NCBI GenBank assembly: GCA_024036415.1
Contig: JAMWET010000041.1
Span: 347,501 to 411,500, forward strand
Source of the DNA: Prochilodus magdalenae
Taxonomy: Eukaryota; Chordata; Actinopteri; Characiformes; Prochilodontidae
DNA: 64,000 nucleotides
Reading direction: 5' to 3'
The notes below the pieces were generated by a model. The model was not told the DNA's origin and made no database searches. It worked only from the letters and a program-made list of their open reading frames with translations. The position numbers and the translations under genes are program-made. Below are positions 11,376-23,392 of this stretch, in pieces (the stretch's first letter is position 1; every line of letters begins with the position of its first letter).

Positions 11376-11627
11376 CAAGTTCAATCTGAGCACCAGCTTA
11401 AGATGTTCACAGGGTGTGGAACAGTGAAGAACATTAAAGAGGGAGAAACAGCTGTGCAGCTCCAGTTCCAGGGTCCATTTCTTGTGCACTCTTTCAGCTT
11501 TGTCCAGTTTGCTTCATTGACTCTCCAACTTGGTAGAAATCCGTGGATGGCATCTTGATTTTCTTCTCCACACAGAGCTGCACACAAGCAGAGACATAAA
11601 GACAATGAGAAGTCTTTAAAGCACATA

Positions 11628-12104
11628 CAGGGGTTGGACAATGAAATCATTTTAGTGTGGGAGGTCTCATGGCTAAATTGGACCAGCCTGGTGGCCAATC
11701 TTCATTAGTCGCACTTTGCACCAGTAAGAGCAGAGTGTGAAGGTTCAGTTAGCAGGTAAGAGCACAGTTCTGCTCAAAATACTGCAATGCACACAACATT
11801 ATGGGAGACATACCAGAGTTCAAAAGAGGACAAACTGTTGGTGCACGTCTTGCTGGGCGCATCTGTGACCAAGACAGCAGTCTCTTTGTGATGTATCAAG
11901 AGCCACGGTATCCAGGGTAAGGTCAGCATACCACCAAGAAGGACAAACCTCCACCAGCATCACGTAGTGACCTGGCCACTATCCTGCAAGAAGAATGGCT
12001 TAAACTCCCTCTGACCACTGTGCAGGACGCAGTATATGTCATTCCCAAGACGAGCTGACGCTGTATTGGCCGCAAAAGGAGGCCCTACACCATACTAATA
12101 AATC
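11628..12104 (+). mobile_element. Tc1-like element, internally deleted copy B
   Basis: Begins CAGGGGTTGGACAATGAAA after TA and follows copy A (2356-2889), including the same internal join (AAGGACAAACC/TCCACCAGCATC). It differs by loss of about 13 bases in the left repeat (CTGAAACACCTGT is absent) and loss of the right terminal repeat after CATACTAATAAAT. It lies just upstream of the 908-aa gene and may be within its 5' region. Confidence 0.9.
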
Positions 12105-12680
12105 CGCAAATTCTGATATCCCCATTGCCCCACAAATCCACCCAGTACTTCCTTATTATGTTGATCTGCATAGTTCAAGTATATAAGCATAAACGTGTAT
12201 GTGCTTTTAATATCAGGCGGGTCTAAACGCATGAGTGGCTGTGGCAGAAAGGAGCCATCTCAGTGTATATGTAGAATGCACTATCACCCAGTAGCACGAG
12301 TAAGCCTGTGGAAGACTTTACAGCAAACACCAAATTGGTGTAATTAGGTAGTACTCCACAATAGACCATGTACTCATTTTATCAACGAAGCATGATACAG
12401 CACCTTAGATTTGTGTGATGGCAAAGCAAAGATAACGGCTCTCTGATGGTTTTAAATCACCTGCTTTAATTATATAGTACGCACGAGTGGCCACCGTATG
12501 GCCTTGAGACCCATTTGGCTCTACAACGGAAGTGTAATGTATCCAATTTAACCGGATGGACATTTAGATACAATGTGAAGTGTAAAGACATGTGTTAAAT
12601 TATTTCAAAAGCTTAAAAAAAAATAGGAGCAATTTACTGTAGATTTTTAAACTTATAATATATGATTTTTGTTATTTGTA
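12105..12680. other. Intergenic, no feature recognised
   Basis: AT-rich spacer between two Tc1-like copies. Nothing supported. Confidence 0.4.
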
Positions 12681-13155
12681 CAGGGGTTGGACAATGAAAC
12701 TGAAACAGATTTTCTGGTTTTAGACCACAATCATTTATTAGTATGGTGTACAATCCGGGTTAGCACCCGAACATCCCTTTCAGACAGCTTCCTCTTGCGT
12801 CCACAGTTAACCCTGTTGGATGTGGTTCGTCCTTCTTGGTGGTATGCTGACATTACCCTGGATACCGTGGCTCTTGATACATCACAAAGACTTGCTGTCT
12901 TGGTCACAGATGCGCCAGCAAGACGTGCACCAACAGTTTGTCCTCTTTTGAACTCTGGTATGTCACCCATAATGTTGTGTGCATTGCAGTATTTTGAGCA
13001 GAACTGTGCTCTTACCTGCTAACTGAACCTTCACACTCTGCTCTTACTGGTGCAATGTGCAATTAATGAAGATTGGCCACCAGGCTGGTCCAATTTAGCC
13101 ATGAAACCTCCCACACTAAAATGACAGGTGTTTCAGTTTCATTGTCCAACCCCTG
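12681..13155 (-). mobile_element. Tc1-like element, internally deleted copy C (inverted)
   Basis: Ends CAGGGGTTGGACAATGAAAC (12681) and its inverse CATTGTCCAACCCCTG (13155) are flanked by TA. On the minus strand 12970-12731 still encodes the first 78 or so residues of transposase: MGDIPEFKRGQTVGARLAG, then CDVSRATVSRVMSAYHQEGR, the helix-turn-helix, then NCGRKRKLSERDVRVLTRIV. The rest of the gene is gone. Its internal deletion differs from that in copies A and B, so it arose separately. Confidence 0.92.
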
Positions 13156-14769
13156 TATATGTGGCTCAGTAGTCTAGTGTTAAACTCTAAGCTAAAAACA
13201 CTAAAAAGGTACCTAGACCTGTGTAAGACCATTTTACTCTCCATTTGCATATCACATACAAACAAATATATATTTAGCCTTATTTATACATTGAATATGT
13301 AGACTCAGAATTACATAACTGAAAAAGTAAGCACATGATATTAATACATCACATCTCTGACCAATAGAGGGACATGTGGTCATACATGAGGTTTTCACTG
13401 CTTCCATTATTAGACAGAAATCTTTATCTTTATTAAGAATCTGAATGGTTTATACTAGTGGTGACGAGGCCCAAACGTCTAAAGCATTAAACCATATATT
13501 GCGTAAAGATAGAATTTCACTGATTAAAAAATATCTGCAGAATTTCATGGTTATGAAAGTCATTCTGGGTGGTTTTAAATGTAGAGCAGTGGACTCAGAT
13601 TTCTGTACAGTCATGGTGTTGACAAGAACTAGTGTTACAAATGTGTACGATGCAAATATAGCCATTTCAAAACCACAAAACCCTTTTTTTTTTTCTTTTT
13701 TTTTTTTTTTTACATGCAATGTTGATAATGGGAAAATCGTGGTACAAATATGCATGTGAAACAGCTTTCATTGTTTAGAACATTATTCTTGTATTCCATT
13801 TAAAACTATTGGATCAATATATGTCTTAGACCAAATGATAATCAGATAACTTCAGAAAATCAAGTTATCAGTAATCCATCCATACATGCACCTGGGTGAT
13901 TAGTTAATGGGGAAACTCTTGGGTCTGCATTAGCCAGGGAAGTTATCTGACTTCTGTTTTGCAACCCGCCAATCAACTAAGGTAATGAGACGTGAACTAA
14001 AGGCAGTGTAAAATTCAAACTTCATGTAGCATTATTACAGCAATTCACTTTACCTGAAACCACAAACAGAAACCATATACGTAAACCCTTCATTTAATTT
14101 TTTATTTAAATTTGTTTTAGCGTCACTCTAAACGCGTTTTGTTGGCATCTCATGGATGCTGTGTTAAATGCTGCTCGTTTAAGAGAAAGATGAGGAATCC
14201 AAGTTAGAGTATATCATCTGTGAGAAACCTGATTACCGAGCGAATATCCAGCTCTCTTTATTGGACTTTAGAAGCCTTAATCTGATCTAAAAGACTGTAG
14301 TATGCCATTTCCTTAACCTCTTCAATAATCAGAATTTTGGAAGGCTAGTCAAGATTGGATTATTAAGCGTGTGTAAATATATATATAATATATAATCTTA
14401 CACCAGGTAAAGCATTCATATCCACTCATGCAAGAACTTTCTCTGAGAGAGATTTCACAGACGTTTAGTCTCATGATGTTGCCTGATGTCCCCCACCCCC
14501 CACCACTGAGAACAATTATTTCACACCAACCCACCCTGACTGACTGTGTTGACATGTAACCACGTGATTAAGCAGAACTCATGAAAAGTCAGTTCTACTT
14601 TAAACGGTTAGGAACGCACAGCCTGATGACTGAGACATTAGCTCATGTGGGTTCTGAGATAGGCCTTTCATCTTATTTGTTTAAAGGTAGAAAGGTAAAT
14701 GTGGCACACATCTAAAGCAAAAACACATTTCTCCAACTTTAGCAGTATCATCATTCTATATATCATAGG
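13156..14769. other. Intergenic, no gene recognised
   Basis: Contains T-runs at about 13683-13711, an AT microsatellite near 14377-14395, and a C-rich stretch at 14490-14506. No coding or transposon structure could be supported. Confidence 0.4.
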
Positions 14770-15531
14770 GGTCTATCTCTCCTCTGTCACAGACATTCAC
14801 ACCACACGCTGCACCCGTAAGGCCCTCAGCATTGTGAAGGACCCCACTCATCCTTCAGCATTGTGAAGGACCCCACTCATCCCTCAGCATTGTGAAGAAC
14901 CCCACTCATCCTTCAGCATTGTGAAGGACCCCACTCATCCCTCAGCATTGTGAAGAACCCCACTCATCCTTCAGCATTGTGAAGAACCCCGCTCATCCCT
15001 CACATGGACTTTTTTCACTGCTGCCGTCTGGAAGAAGGTACAGGAGCATCCGTGCTGTCACTGCACGGCTCTGCAACAGCTTTGTCCCACAAGCAGTCAG
15101 ACTTCTAAACAACAGAGACTGAACTAAAGCCCCCCACACAACCACGACCCCTAGCATTTAAAATCTGTCTGCATCCTGTCTATCTTATTTATACATTCCA
15201 CACTTTACTACCTCAGTGCTGTGATTCATGTTTCATGTGCGATGTATGCCGTCTGCATATACGTCACAGCATGTTAAATTTCTATGCACCTTCTGTACAC
15301 CTTCCAATACCTACCTGTTAAATATCTATGCACCTTACACTCATTACCACTACTCAGAACTGAGTCTTATTTATTGTCGTGCATGTTGCACTCTCTGCAG
15401 TCTGTCTGATACTGTATTGTTTTTGTTCTCGTTTTGTTCCATGTGGCTCCTTGTTTAGGAAAAAACGTAATTTCATTTCACTGTGTACTTGTACAGAGCT
15501 GTAATGACAAAAGCCACTTGACTTGACTTGA
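14770..15531 (+). mobile_element. LINE 3' end (CR1/L2/Rex1-like), truncated
   Basis: Frame pieces match the C-terminus of fish LINE ORF2: DIHTTRCTRKALSIVKDPTH at 14785-14850, then LPSGRRY.SIRA.TARLCNS and FVPQAVRLLNNRD at about 15023-15120, followed by a stop. About 0.4 kb of 3' UTR ends in TGTAATGACAAAAGCCACTT plus a short CTTGA repeat tail, the usual form of such LINE ends. The clade is a judgement from memory. The ORF is broken by the tandem expansion listed next. Confidence 0.7.
14825..14998 (+). repeat. 29-bp tandem repeat inside the LINE remnant, 6 copies
   Basis: Unit CTCAGCATTGTGAAGGACCC + CACTCATCC, repeated six times with alternating small variants (GAAGGACC / GAAGAACC; CTCAG / TTCAG). 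29 is not a multiple of 3, so the array destroys the LINE frame. The alternating variants suggest some duplication by two-unit steps. Confidence 0.9.
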
Positions 15532-15749
15532 TATATAAATTTCCCAGGTGAGGTGTGGCTTCCCTGGTGGTTTTGGATAGTGAACAAGATGGTTATGTTT
15601 GCATTGTAGACATCAAGGCCCCTGGTTCCTTTCACCACTGCTGTAAAGAAATTAGAGGTGGTATGTTTATCTACAATAAGCCACTTCACAGCCGAAACAT
15701 GACTTTGTTTACGATATATACACCCACCCACACACACACGCCGCTTAGC

Positions 15750-16215
15750 TCATTAAGAAAGTCACGTTCGCGACATGCTCTGGGCGCACTCATCCATGTG
15801 GAAGACACTCTTAACCATTTTGGGTATGAATCCATCCCTGCAGGTCACGTCCTCCCCTGGTGCAAATGGGATCTTTCAGAGGCAAGTCACACTGCTAGAC
15901 ATTCTGACATTCCACGGCTGGAAGTGGATGACCTAAACTTCCACAAGTGCGCTACCCTGACCCCTAATTCCCCAGACTTGAACCCAATTGAGCATCTATG
16001 GGACCACTTCAATTATCATGTTCGCTCTATGGATCCTCCCCCAAGCACCCTCCAGCAGCTGTGGTATACACTGCGTTCAGCATGGCTCCACATACCTGTG
16101 ACAACCTACCAGGACTTTACTGAGTCACTCCCAGCGCATCCAGATGCTGTCCATGCTGCACACGGCAGTTACTCTGGATATTAGCTGGCGGTCATAATAA
16201 TGTGACTCAAAAGAC
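15750..16215 (+). mobile_element. Tc1/mariner transposase C-terminal remnant
   Basis: The frame ending at 16184 contains LTPNSPDLNPIEHLWDHF, the block around the last catalytic acidic residue of Tc1/mariner transposases, followed by STLQQLW and a typical C-terminal tail. Upstream, GYESIPAGHVLPW resembles the preceding block, but the catalytic core between them is eroded. A downstream GCGGTCATAATAATGTGACT resembles the end of such elements. The N-terminal DNA-binding part is not seen. Different family from the elements at 2.4, 3.5 and 39 kb. Confidence 0.75.
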
Positions 16216-16399
16216 TCGACTATCTAACTATTGTGATAAATACGTCATGAGGCAATTCTCTGAACCTATCGTGAGTACTTGACTAAACAGACTGACAGCA
16301 TATTTCATTATAAAGAGAGCAACACTGGAGCCATTTAACTGGATTTAGTGCAGCACAGTATGTACAAATAGTAAATAAAATCACTGCATTCGAGTTTTT

Positions 16400-16690
16400 G
16401 GCAGTAATGTAATTATTATTACTGTTTTCATATTTTTAATAATTGTTATTACAATTGATAATTATTATTGTTATTAGTGTTAATAACAATTATTATTATT
16501 TAAACCATTAAATATTTTATTATTACAATCATTACATTATTATTGGTAGTACCACAACATTTAAATAATATTTCACATTATTTTTTATTTATTTATTTAT
16601 TTATTTTTCAAAAATAAATAATAGATATATGTATGTATGTTTTTGTTTGTTGTTTTATTTATTTATTTATTTTGCTGTTTTTTTTTTCTA
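16400..16690. repeat. ATT/TTTA low-complexity tract
   Basis: Dense ATT/TTA trinucleotides at 16420-16540, then two (ATTT)n runs at about 16579-16605 and 16656-16673 and a T-run. Simple sequence, no gene. Confidence 0.8.
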
Positions 16691-16789
16691 TCAGATTCGA
16701 CCAATAAGCACATTCAGAACTTAAGACGGAACCGTCATTCAGCAGTAAACTACTACCACTACTTTGTGGGGAGTAACACGGCGGCGGAC

Positions 16790-17745
16790 CCTACTGCCGA
16801 ATTTCCCGTTCCACCTTAAACAGTCCTGAAACTTCAGAAGTGAAAACTGCTTTAGGACGCACATATAATCTCCGAACTGAAGTTCCGCGCTAAACGGAAC
16901 ATTCATCCCAAAAGGTGTCATGTCGTTATCTGCTATAGGAACAAGCACATGAGGAGACGTGACCCGTTCGTCAAATAAGCGAGCAACCTCGGAGCATGCA
17001 AGTTACTGATTCACATCTAGCCCACAGCACCGCTTCACTCTGGGTGGCTGGAGGTCCTGATTGCTCTCCAGGCAAACTCTGCTCCTCCCTCCACCTTCAG
17101 CACTTCAGCAGATTTACACTCAGAGCGATTACCAACTCTGTTCGGCAACTGTGCTAGTTAGTCCAAATCTACATGCATCCGAGCGGAAACATCCAGATCA
17201 ACTTCTGTCCACTGTAAAAATGGTAAATCTGCTACTTACTGGAGATGCTAACGTTATGTGCGGGGCTGCTGGCGGTCGGTCCCGCAATCAGTGGATGGTA
17301 ACGCGTGGAAGGCCTCGACCGCAAAGCCCTTCTGGGAATTTGTCCACCTGCACCATGTTATAACCCGTAAATAGTCTGAGCTGAACAGGTCGCTAATCCT
17401 GCATTTTCTGTATTGTTCACGACCATGTTCAAGCCCCCCTTGCAGAAAGGAACGTCTCACGTTACATGACCGAACTTCCGTTTCCGCCACAGGCCCAGCC
17501 CCCTGGTTTAAACCGAGCCATTCATTTTTTAGCGGACTTTTCGGTCTGGTTTGATGGAGACACGCACATTTACTTACCCGTTTCTTTCTTTTTTCGTGTA
17601 ACATTTTCGCTTCACCTCCACCGACGTACCTGTTTCTCTTATGAGCGCGGTTTCGTGCGTGTAGGGCTTTCTGTTCCTCACTATGTTCCGGCGACGACTT
17701 GCTGGACGGTTCACATCCGTACACAATAGCAAGCGTGACAACATT
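16790..17745 (-). promoter_or_regulatory. Candidate CpG-containing promoter/first-exon region
   Basis: This stretch is visibly richer in CG dinucleotides than its surroundings (16795-17300, 17460-17710). On the minus strand it has a usable splice donor TCTCCA/GTAAGTAGC (GT at 17239-17238). The next gene in that direction is the 908-aa zinc-finger gene 6 kb away. I could not find a convincing matching acceptor near 11.4 kb, so the link is only a suggestion. Open frames here (169 aa on minus) have no recognisable domain. Confidence 0.3.
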
Positions 17746-18524
17746 AAAGGGCATTTCCACCAATATTTCAAAAATTTCTGACTAATTCAGTAAACACAGT
17801 CATTCAACAGTTTAAAGTGGCTCACTGTAGAGAAACATACAGACTGACTTATTTACAATGGTGGTGGATGGAACTGGGAGTCACCATGTCTAACCACACA
17901 TGTACCCATTATATTTACTATCCACCTACATGCATCTTATGAGCTTTTATATGTAATGTTGATTATGGTAAAATAATCATACATCTGGGCACTATTCTGT
18001 CATCATGAATTGATAAAAATACATTTAGCCAAAACTTCAAAAAACATTAGGTGATGTAACTTAAACCCTTCAGGCATCGGGTTCTTATCACCATCACTGT
18101 GAACAGTTCTCACTTTTCTCTAGAACAGAGCATTTACATAACACCTCAAAGGCTAGTATAGCTCAGAATTTCTCTCGAACTGTATTCTACATTTCTTCAT
18201 CTCCATGATGTTAAGACATAACCTGTTCTCTTTAGTCTTTTGATGTGAATGAAACTTGCTCAGTCAGGATGGTTCACACTGTCTATCTATCTGAATGAAT
18301 GTGAAAGCACCCTTACAGAAAGCTATTCAGAATAGCTATCACAGCACCAAGACAAGAGTTTACACTTTAAGTTCTTTACTTTTACTTTACTTTACTTTTC
18401 TAGTTCTCTCTGCAAAATGTTCCACTGAGTAAAACATAAGCAGGAAGGGGATAAATGGGTGAGGAAAGATCATGAAATCATAAAACCCATTCACACAATA
18501 TGTGAAAGGTGTGAAATTACAAAA
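17746..18524. other. Intergenic, no feature recognised
   Basis: Unremarkable sequence; a short TTTACTTTACTTTTACTTTA run occurs near 18375-18400. Confidence 0.4.
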
Positions 18525-18545
18525 TTTCCTTCAGGATCAATAAAG

Positions 18546-18583
<38 letters not shown>

Positions 18584-18586
18584 AGA
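18525..18586 (+). mobile_element. LINE tail with (TCTA)n microsatellite
   Basis: AATTTCCTTCAGGATCAATA followed by AAGTATC and about ten TCTA/ATCT units. This is the usual 3' terminus of fish LINEs whose tail is a tetranucleotide repeat. Only the tail is recognisable. Confidence 0.65.
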
Positions 18587-19135
18587 TTGACACGCAATAA
18601 ACAGAATTCCATGACATTCCATGAATTGGCTCAAAAAATGCTTAAGATTTCCTGACTTTCCATATCTGGGTTTTAAAATGGTAAGATCATCTAGAAATTC
18701 CATGACCCGTGGGAACCATTAGGGTTTTGGCCTAAAACGAGTTTAAGTGTAAGGTTAAGTGGAGTACACATGGTGGTCTAATGCAAAGAAAGTTTCCAAA
18801 GACAGCTTCCCCACGCCAAGAAAATCAACAGACGACGACACGTTTCCTTGTCGCTTTGGATATTAGATAATGGGTACATTTGCCTTGGTCGGTTGGAACC
18901 AGCTTCCTATCATCACCATTGTTAAGAAATCTGTTTAAGTCTACAACAGACCATTTCCAGTCAAACCTCGCTTAATTACTTTGTTGGCAATGGCCAAACT
19001 GAACAATCGGCTAAGCACCAGTTGTAAACTCATTGCAGTAAAAAAAAAAAAAAAAAAAAACATTAATACATTAACACTTATACAGTGTTTCTTCAAAAGG
19101 TGGACCTGGTTAGGGGAAGTGAGGGAGCATGTGTT
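18587..19135. other. Intergenic downstream of the 487-aa zinc-finger gene
   Basis: Contains an A20 run at about 19041-19060, otherwise nothing recognised. Confidence 0.4.
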
Positions 19136-19141
19136 TTTATT
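19136..19141 (-). terminator. Candidate poly(A) signal (AATAAA) of the 487-aa gene
   Basis: TTTATT on plus, AATAAA on minus, about 186 bases after the stop codon at 19327. Confidence 0.55.
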
Positions 19142-19326
19142 GGAATTACTCAACATAACTGACAACAGTGTGAGAAAACCAAAAATGACTAAAAGCTGTG
19201 GTGCACTAGGTCCTCGAGTAAAATACGTAAAATTTAGCTGAAACAGCAGAATGAGATTTTGTACAATATGACCATCCACAAGTTAAGATACCAATTCCAA
19301 CATCCCTGTAAACCACAGCTTTGGCC

Positions 19327-20744
19327 CTATATGCTGCTAAGCCAGCACTTCAGATTGTTAGTGTTGGGAGTACTGCAATTTTGGTAAAAGAGTCCATTCA
19401 TTTCAGCCGGGGCTTTTTCCACTCCGTTATCACCGTCGGGCTCAGTTTTCACAGATACCCTTTGAGAAAAGTCTGTTTGAGTCATCCTCAGATTCACCTC
19501 CACCGGCTCTGTTTTTATCGTCAGCAGCTTTGTATGGCCGTACGTGTTCATGTCACTGATGTTTTGAAAGCTGAAGGTTACTTCATCACCGGCACTCTCT
19601 ATCGGTGAACACCAATCTGAAATTTGCTGGGGTTTTTCACTGACCATGCTTGCAACCGTCTCAGGCTTGAGAAAAGTCAGTTTCCTTGTGCACCAGTGCT
19701 CCGCCAGCCTTCTGAGCGAGTCGTTTATTTTGCCGCAAATCGCGCACCTCCGTTTTCGAGATTGAGATGTTCCGTTCGACGCACTTTTAAAAGTCTGATA
19801 TGCTCTTTTTGCACGGATTCCTTGAGACCTGTTTACTTGCAGTTTGGATATGCTGGTGTGGTTAAATTGGACATGATTGCTAAGATGCACTGGATGACAA
19901 AATTTCAGAGAGCAGTATTGACAAGCATAAGGCATATACAGTCTGTCAGCTGCTAGAGGGTCCTTAAGCACCTGGCCAACAGTAAACCTTTTGGAAGGTC
20001 CGGTGTAAAGAGAGCCACACTTGTGGTGAGGTTTTGGAGTCACGCTGCTTATCAAAAGCAGCCCACAGCGAACGCAGCCATATATGCAGGTGTTCTGGTG
20101 AGAGGCATGGACGTGCTGGATGAGCACATCCTGACTGCACATCACTTCGCGGCAAACTGCGCACATGTACTTCCTTCGACTGCAAAACGCCTGAACCGTC
20201 TCAATCTTCACCACTGGTTTGAAACGCTTCCAAAGGTTAACCGTTTGTCCAGTGGCATACCTGCCCGTAGGTGAAGGCGTATGGGTAGGTGGAACAATCT
20301 TCTGAACAATGCCGACATTCTGTACAGTGGCCTCTAAAACCTTCAGTTTTGACTCCTGCTCCTTAACAGAATTGATCCTGTTCTGGATAGCACTTTTGTG
20401 ATTCACTACATACGTTGCTTTATGGCTGTGGGACGTACTGTGGGTCCACATGTCAGGATAATTACTGAAATCAATCCCACACGAACAAATGAAGCTGACA
20501 AATGGACACACGTGTTCTTCCAGGGTCAGCTTATTGAAGAACATGGTGTCACAGGCCAAGCAGAAGACTGGACTACAGACTGGACTGGCCACTTGAGTAA
20601 CCAGCTGATTAACGACTGGATCACAAGAGTTCCATAGACTGTCCCAGAGATCCATACTGTTCCCTGTGGTTTGGGCATAAGGAGGTTTTCCGCTGTCTTC
20701 CAGTATTTGTTTTTGGAATTCCTCCTGTACCAGTTTTGCCACAT
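19327..20744 (-). CDS. Zinc-finger protein, 487 aa, main exon (exon 2)
   Basis: Likely nuclear zinc-finger regulator. The exon begins after a strong acceptor (TTTTTCTCCTTCTCCAATAG, AG at 20746-20745) and reads VAKLVQEEFQKQIL. The frame continues left to an in-intron ATG at 20787, which I reject as start because exon 1 at 23393-23438 joins in frame. Six atypical C2H2/C2HC units: FCLACDTMF, ICSCGIDF, CAVCREVMC, CVRCGLLL, CQYCSLKF (closest to consensus) and CAICGKIN; several lack the normal hydrophobic spacing. Near the C-terminus are IKTEPVEV and VKTEPDG, both matching the hydrophobic-K-x-E SUMO consensus, plus VKIE near residue 200. No orthologue recognised. Confidence 0.85.
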
Positions 20745-21950
20745 CTATTGGAGAAGGAGAAAAACAATTAGTCCCTAAACAATTCAATTCAGTTAAACAC
20801 GTTTAACTTCATGATAAATTATAACATTTGATATTTTTCCTTCCACAATTGATTTGATGATATATGATTGAACATGATTAGGTTGTCCACTGTATTTTTC
20901 ACACACCTCTTAAAGGGAAATTCCAAAAAATAGTCATAATTCAATTGAGATGTAAACAAAGTCATTCAGAGAAATGACTCACTGCAGAGAAACTGACCTG
21001 CTCTGATTTCTTGACAACAATGGTGATAGACTGTGATTTAACCTGAGCACAATAAACAGATCGGCTGTTTGTGATGTTAAAATGTTAAACCTACTGCAAA
21101 CCTGTTTATTTAGAAAAGGAAAATGGCTGATATTTCTGATCACTATTCTTGAATATCTGAGATTTCTCATAAACTGATTAGACAATAAGATTCTCCTACA
21201 GATGACGTCTTATTATGGTGTATATATGGACATTTAGTTTCGTTTTTTTTTACTGTTAATAAAAAATATTGGAAAAAATTGGCTTAAGTGCAGCACAGTA
21301 TAAACCAGCTCCAATTTATATTTTGTAAAAAAAATATATATTTTTTTTTTTTACAAAATTTTTTCTACATTGACATTACTAACAATAACTGTTCCATCTA
21401 AAAGTCTTTGCTGGTTAAATTGGGGCTTTTGGTGCCGAACAAAAGACAGCACGTTAAAGTACAAAATAGAAAAAAGAATGACACTGTTCATTGTTATTGT
21501 GAAAAAATATACAGGCACAAAAAAAACTGATACACTTTGAGTATAGCTATAGTATATTTGGTGATATCATAGAGATTCCGAATGATTACATTACATGTAA
21601 AGACAGTGGCTAATTTTGGGTCATGTTGTGTAAACCCCTGACCGCTAGACAGGGGTGTTGTAATCTATTGTCAGCTCTTAGGCTTTTCCACTCCAGTGCA
21701 AGCAAGTGGCTTAAGGGTGCCTTGCTAACATTAGTTGTAGCAAACCTAAGTATACAGCAATGTGTTTCTTATATGACAACAGTTTTCTTAAACGTACTTT
21801 AACGTACTAATCATAAGCTCAGTATGATGCTACATATTGCCAGGTACTTCTCAATACACAGCCATTATAAATTGCATGACTACATCACTACAGTTTTTTC
21901 TGAGCATATTGTGGTTATTGTAAATACTTTAAAAAGACATATTACATACA

Positions 21951-22195
21951 GCGACGTCCAATGAAAAACATGTATCTCCATTTTTGTTGATTTTAACTTC
22001 AATGCATCATTTGAACAGGACAGCTGCTGTTTACACTATGTGCAAATTTCCTGATGAACAGACCAACAAAAATGGCCCAAACCTGCTTGGAAAAAAAGTC
22101 TGGTTCTATTTGACATATTTTATAATTATATTAGGTTTATGGCCTCCCCTGTAAAGTTACTATTTTGGAGATACTTGTTTTCCATTGGACAGCGA
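21951..22195. mobile_element. Short inverted-repeat element (GTCCAATG family), copy 1
   Basis: Left end GTCCAATGAAAAACATGTAT + CTCCA; right end TGGAGATACTTGTTTTCCAT + TGGAC is its inverse. Non-coding, about 245 bp, in the intron of the 487-aa gene. Related copies lie at 34.6, 43.0 and 50.0 kb. Confidence 0.75.
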
Positions 22196-22429
22196 TGATA
22201 TATAACATACATGTACATTTACTTTAATTTAAAATGATATATATCAAGGTAATAATGATGTAATTAAATAGTCATATATAGCTTTAGTGCAGCACAGTAT
22301 GACATGTATAGAATTGAATAGTATTCTTTAAATATGGCATTGTAATAGTGTAAACAAGTATAACCCTGAAGTACTGAGGTATTACATTTATCCATATTAG
22401 CCCAGATCTATACCAATAGATAGATATAT

Positions 22430-22431
<2 letters not shown>

Positions 22432-22467
<36 letters not shown>
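22432..22467. repeat. (GA)n microsatellite
   Basis: About 17 uninterrupted AG units, followed by GA-rich sequence to 22488, inside the intron of the 487-aa gene. Confidence 0.95.
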
Positions 22468-22470
<3 letters not shown>

Positions 22471-23134
22471 AAGAGAAAGAGAAAGAGAGTACTGAAATGA
22501 CTCAGGACTATGGGATAACATGGTCTCAGGCATCAGGCAACACGTTTGCTATTATGATCACCTTATAGCAGATTCCTGTGAGGGACCTGAACACTGGACG
22601 TCTGGTTCCCATCACCACCACTGGGAACCATTCTGACCTGTTGTGTTTATTTCTCTACATTAAACCTCTCTGAATGACCATGTTTACATCTCAATGCCCT
22701 TTTAGAGACGGCTATACCACACTGACCCAACAAACACCAACAAAACGTGGGCCGGTGTGGCGAACCGGTGCGTCATTGTTGGGAGTTCTAGAAGATTCTC
22801 CCCACTTCAGTCCGGTTCCTTCGGCCTGTCAGGTCTTATTTTGGAGCTCGATCAAACCGAGAGCCAATGTTAAGACAGTGGTATTTATTGAGGACTGCTA
22901 CCTTTAGAAAGAAATGGCCAAACTGTACGGAACCAGAGCCCCAGCTAGGAGCCCCAGCCCCTTAGATGTAACGTTAGCAGTGATTAACGACAAACGCCAC
23001 ATATAAAAGAACAGGACAAATAAAACACCCCACTGTTAAAGCCAAAACGTTACACACCCCCGTACTAACAGCTGTACTATGTTTTAATGTAAAGCTAGCC
23101 TTAACATACACCTCAATTCGTTTCCGAATTCCCC

Positions 23135-23215
23135 GTTCCACCTTAAATGGTGCAGCAGTCACATTGTGGCTCGAACAGGCGCCAAAATCTACTGCTGCAC
23201 TATTTAAGGTGGAAC
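23135..23215. repeat. Hairpin-forming inverted repeat, 24-bp arms
   Basis: GTTCCACCTTAAATGGTGCA+GCAG at 23135-23158 pairs with CTGCTGCACTATTTAAGGTG+GAAC at 23192-23215, 23 of 24 positions, with a 33-base loop. The sequence CCGAATTCCCCGTTCCACCT + TAAA at 23124-23147 recurs, one base different, at 16797-16820. Probably the remains of a small transposon lying in intron 1, close to the promoter. Confidence 0.75.
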
Positions 23216-23392
23216 AGACCATTCGAATACGAAGCCAACTTCAGCCTCGTAGTATTGAAAATACGGAGCTGGTAAACAACACGACCAAACAGCGGTCGAA
23301 AGGCTCACTTACAAGACAGACTGTTATTCATGTATTGTTGATAAACCGAAAATAAAACCCAACGTAACGTTGTTACTGGTTTGTTGTTTTAC

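Noticed and set aside
17254..17763. 169-codon minus-strand frame
   Set aside because: No recognisable domain, lies in a CG-rich area where stops are rarer; more likely promoter/5' UTR sequence.
20745..20787. Apparent start of the 487-aa frame at 20787 (MNCLGTNCF...)
   Set aside because: This stretch is the pyrimidine-rich end of an intron directly before a strong acceptor; a better exon 1 exists at 23438-23393.
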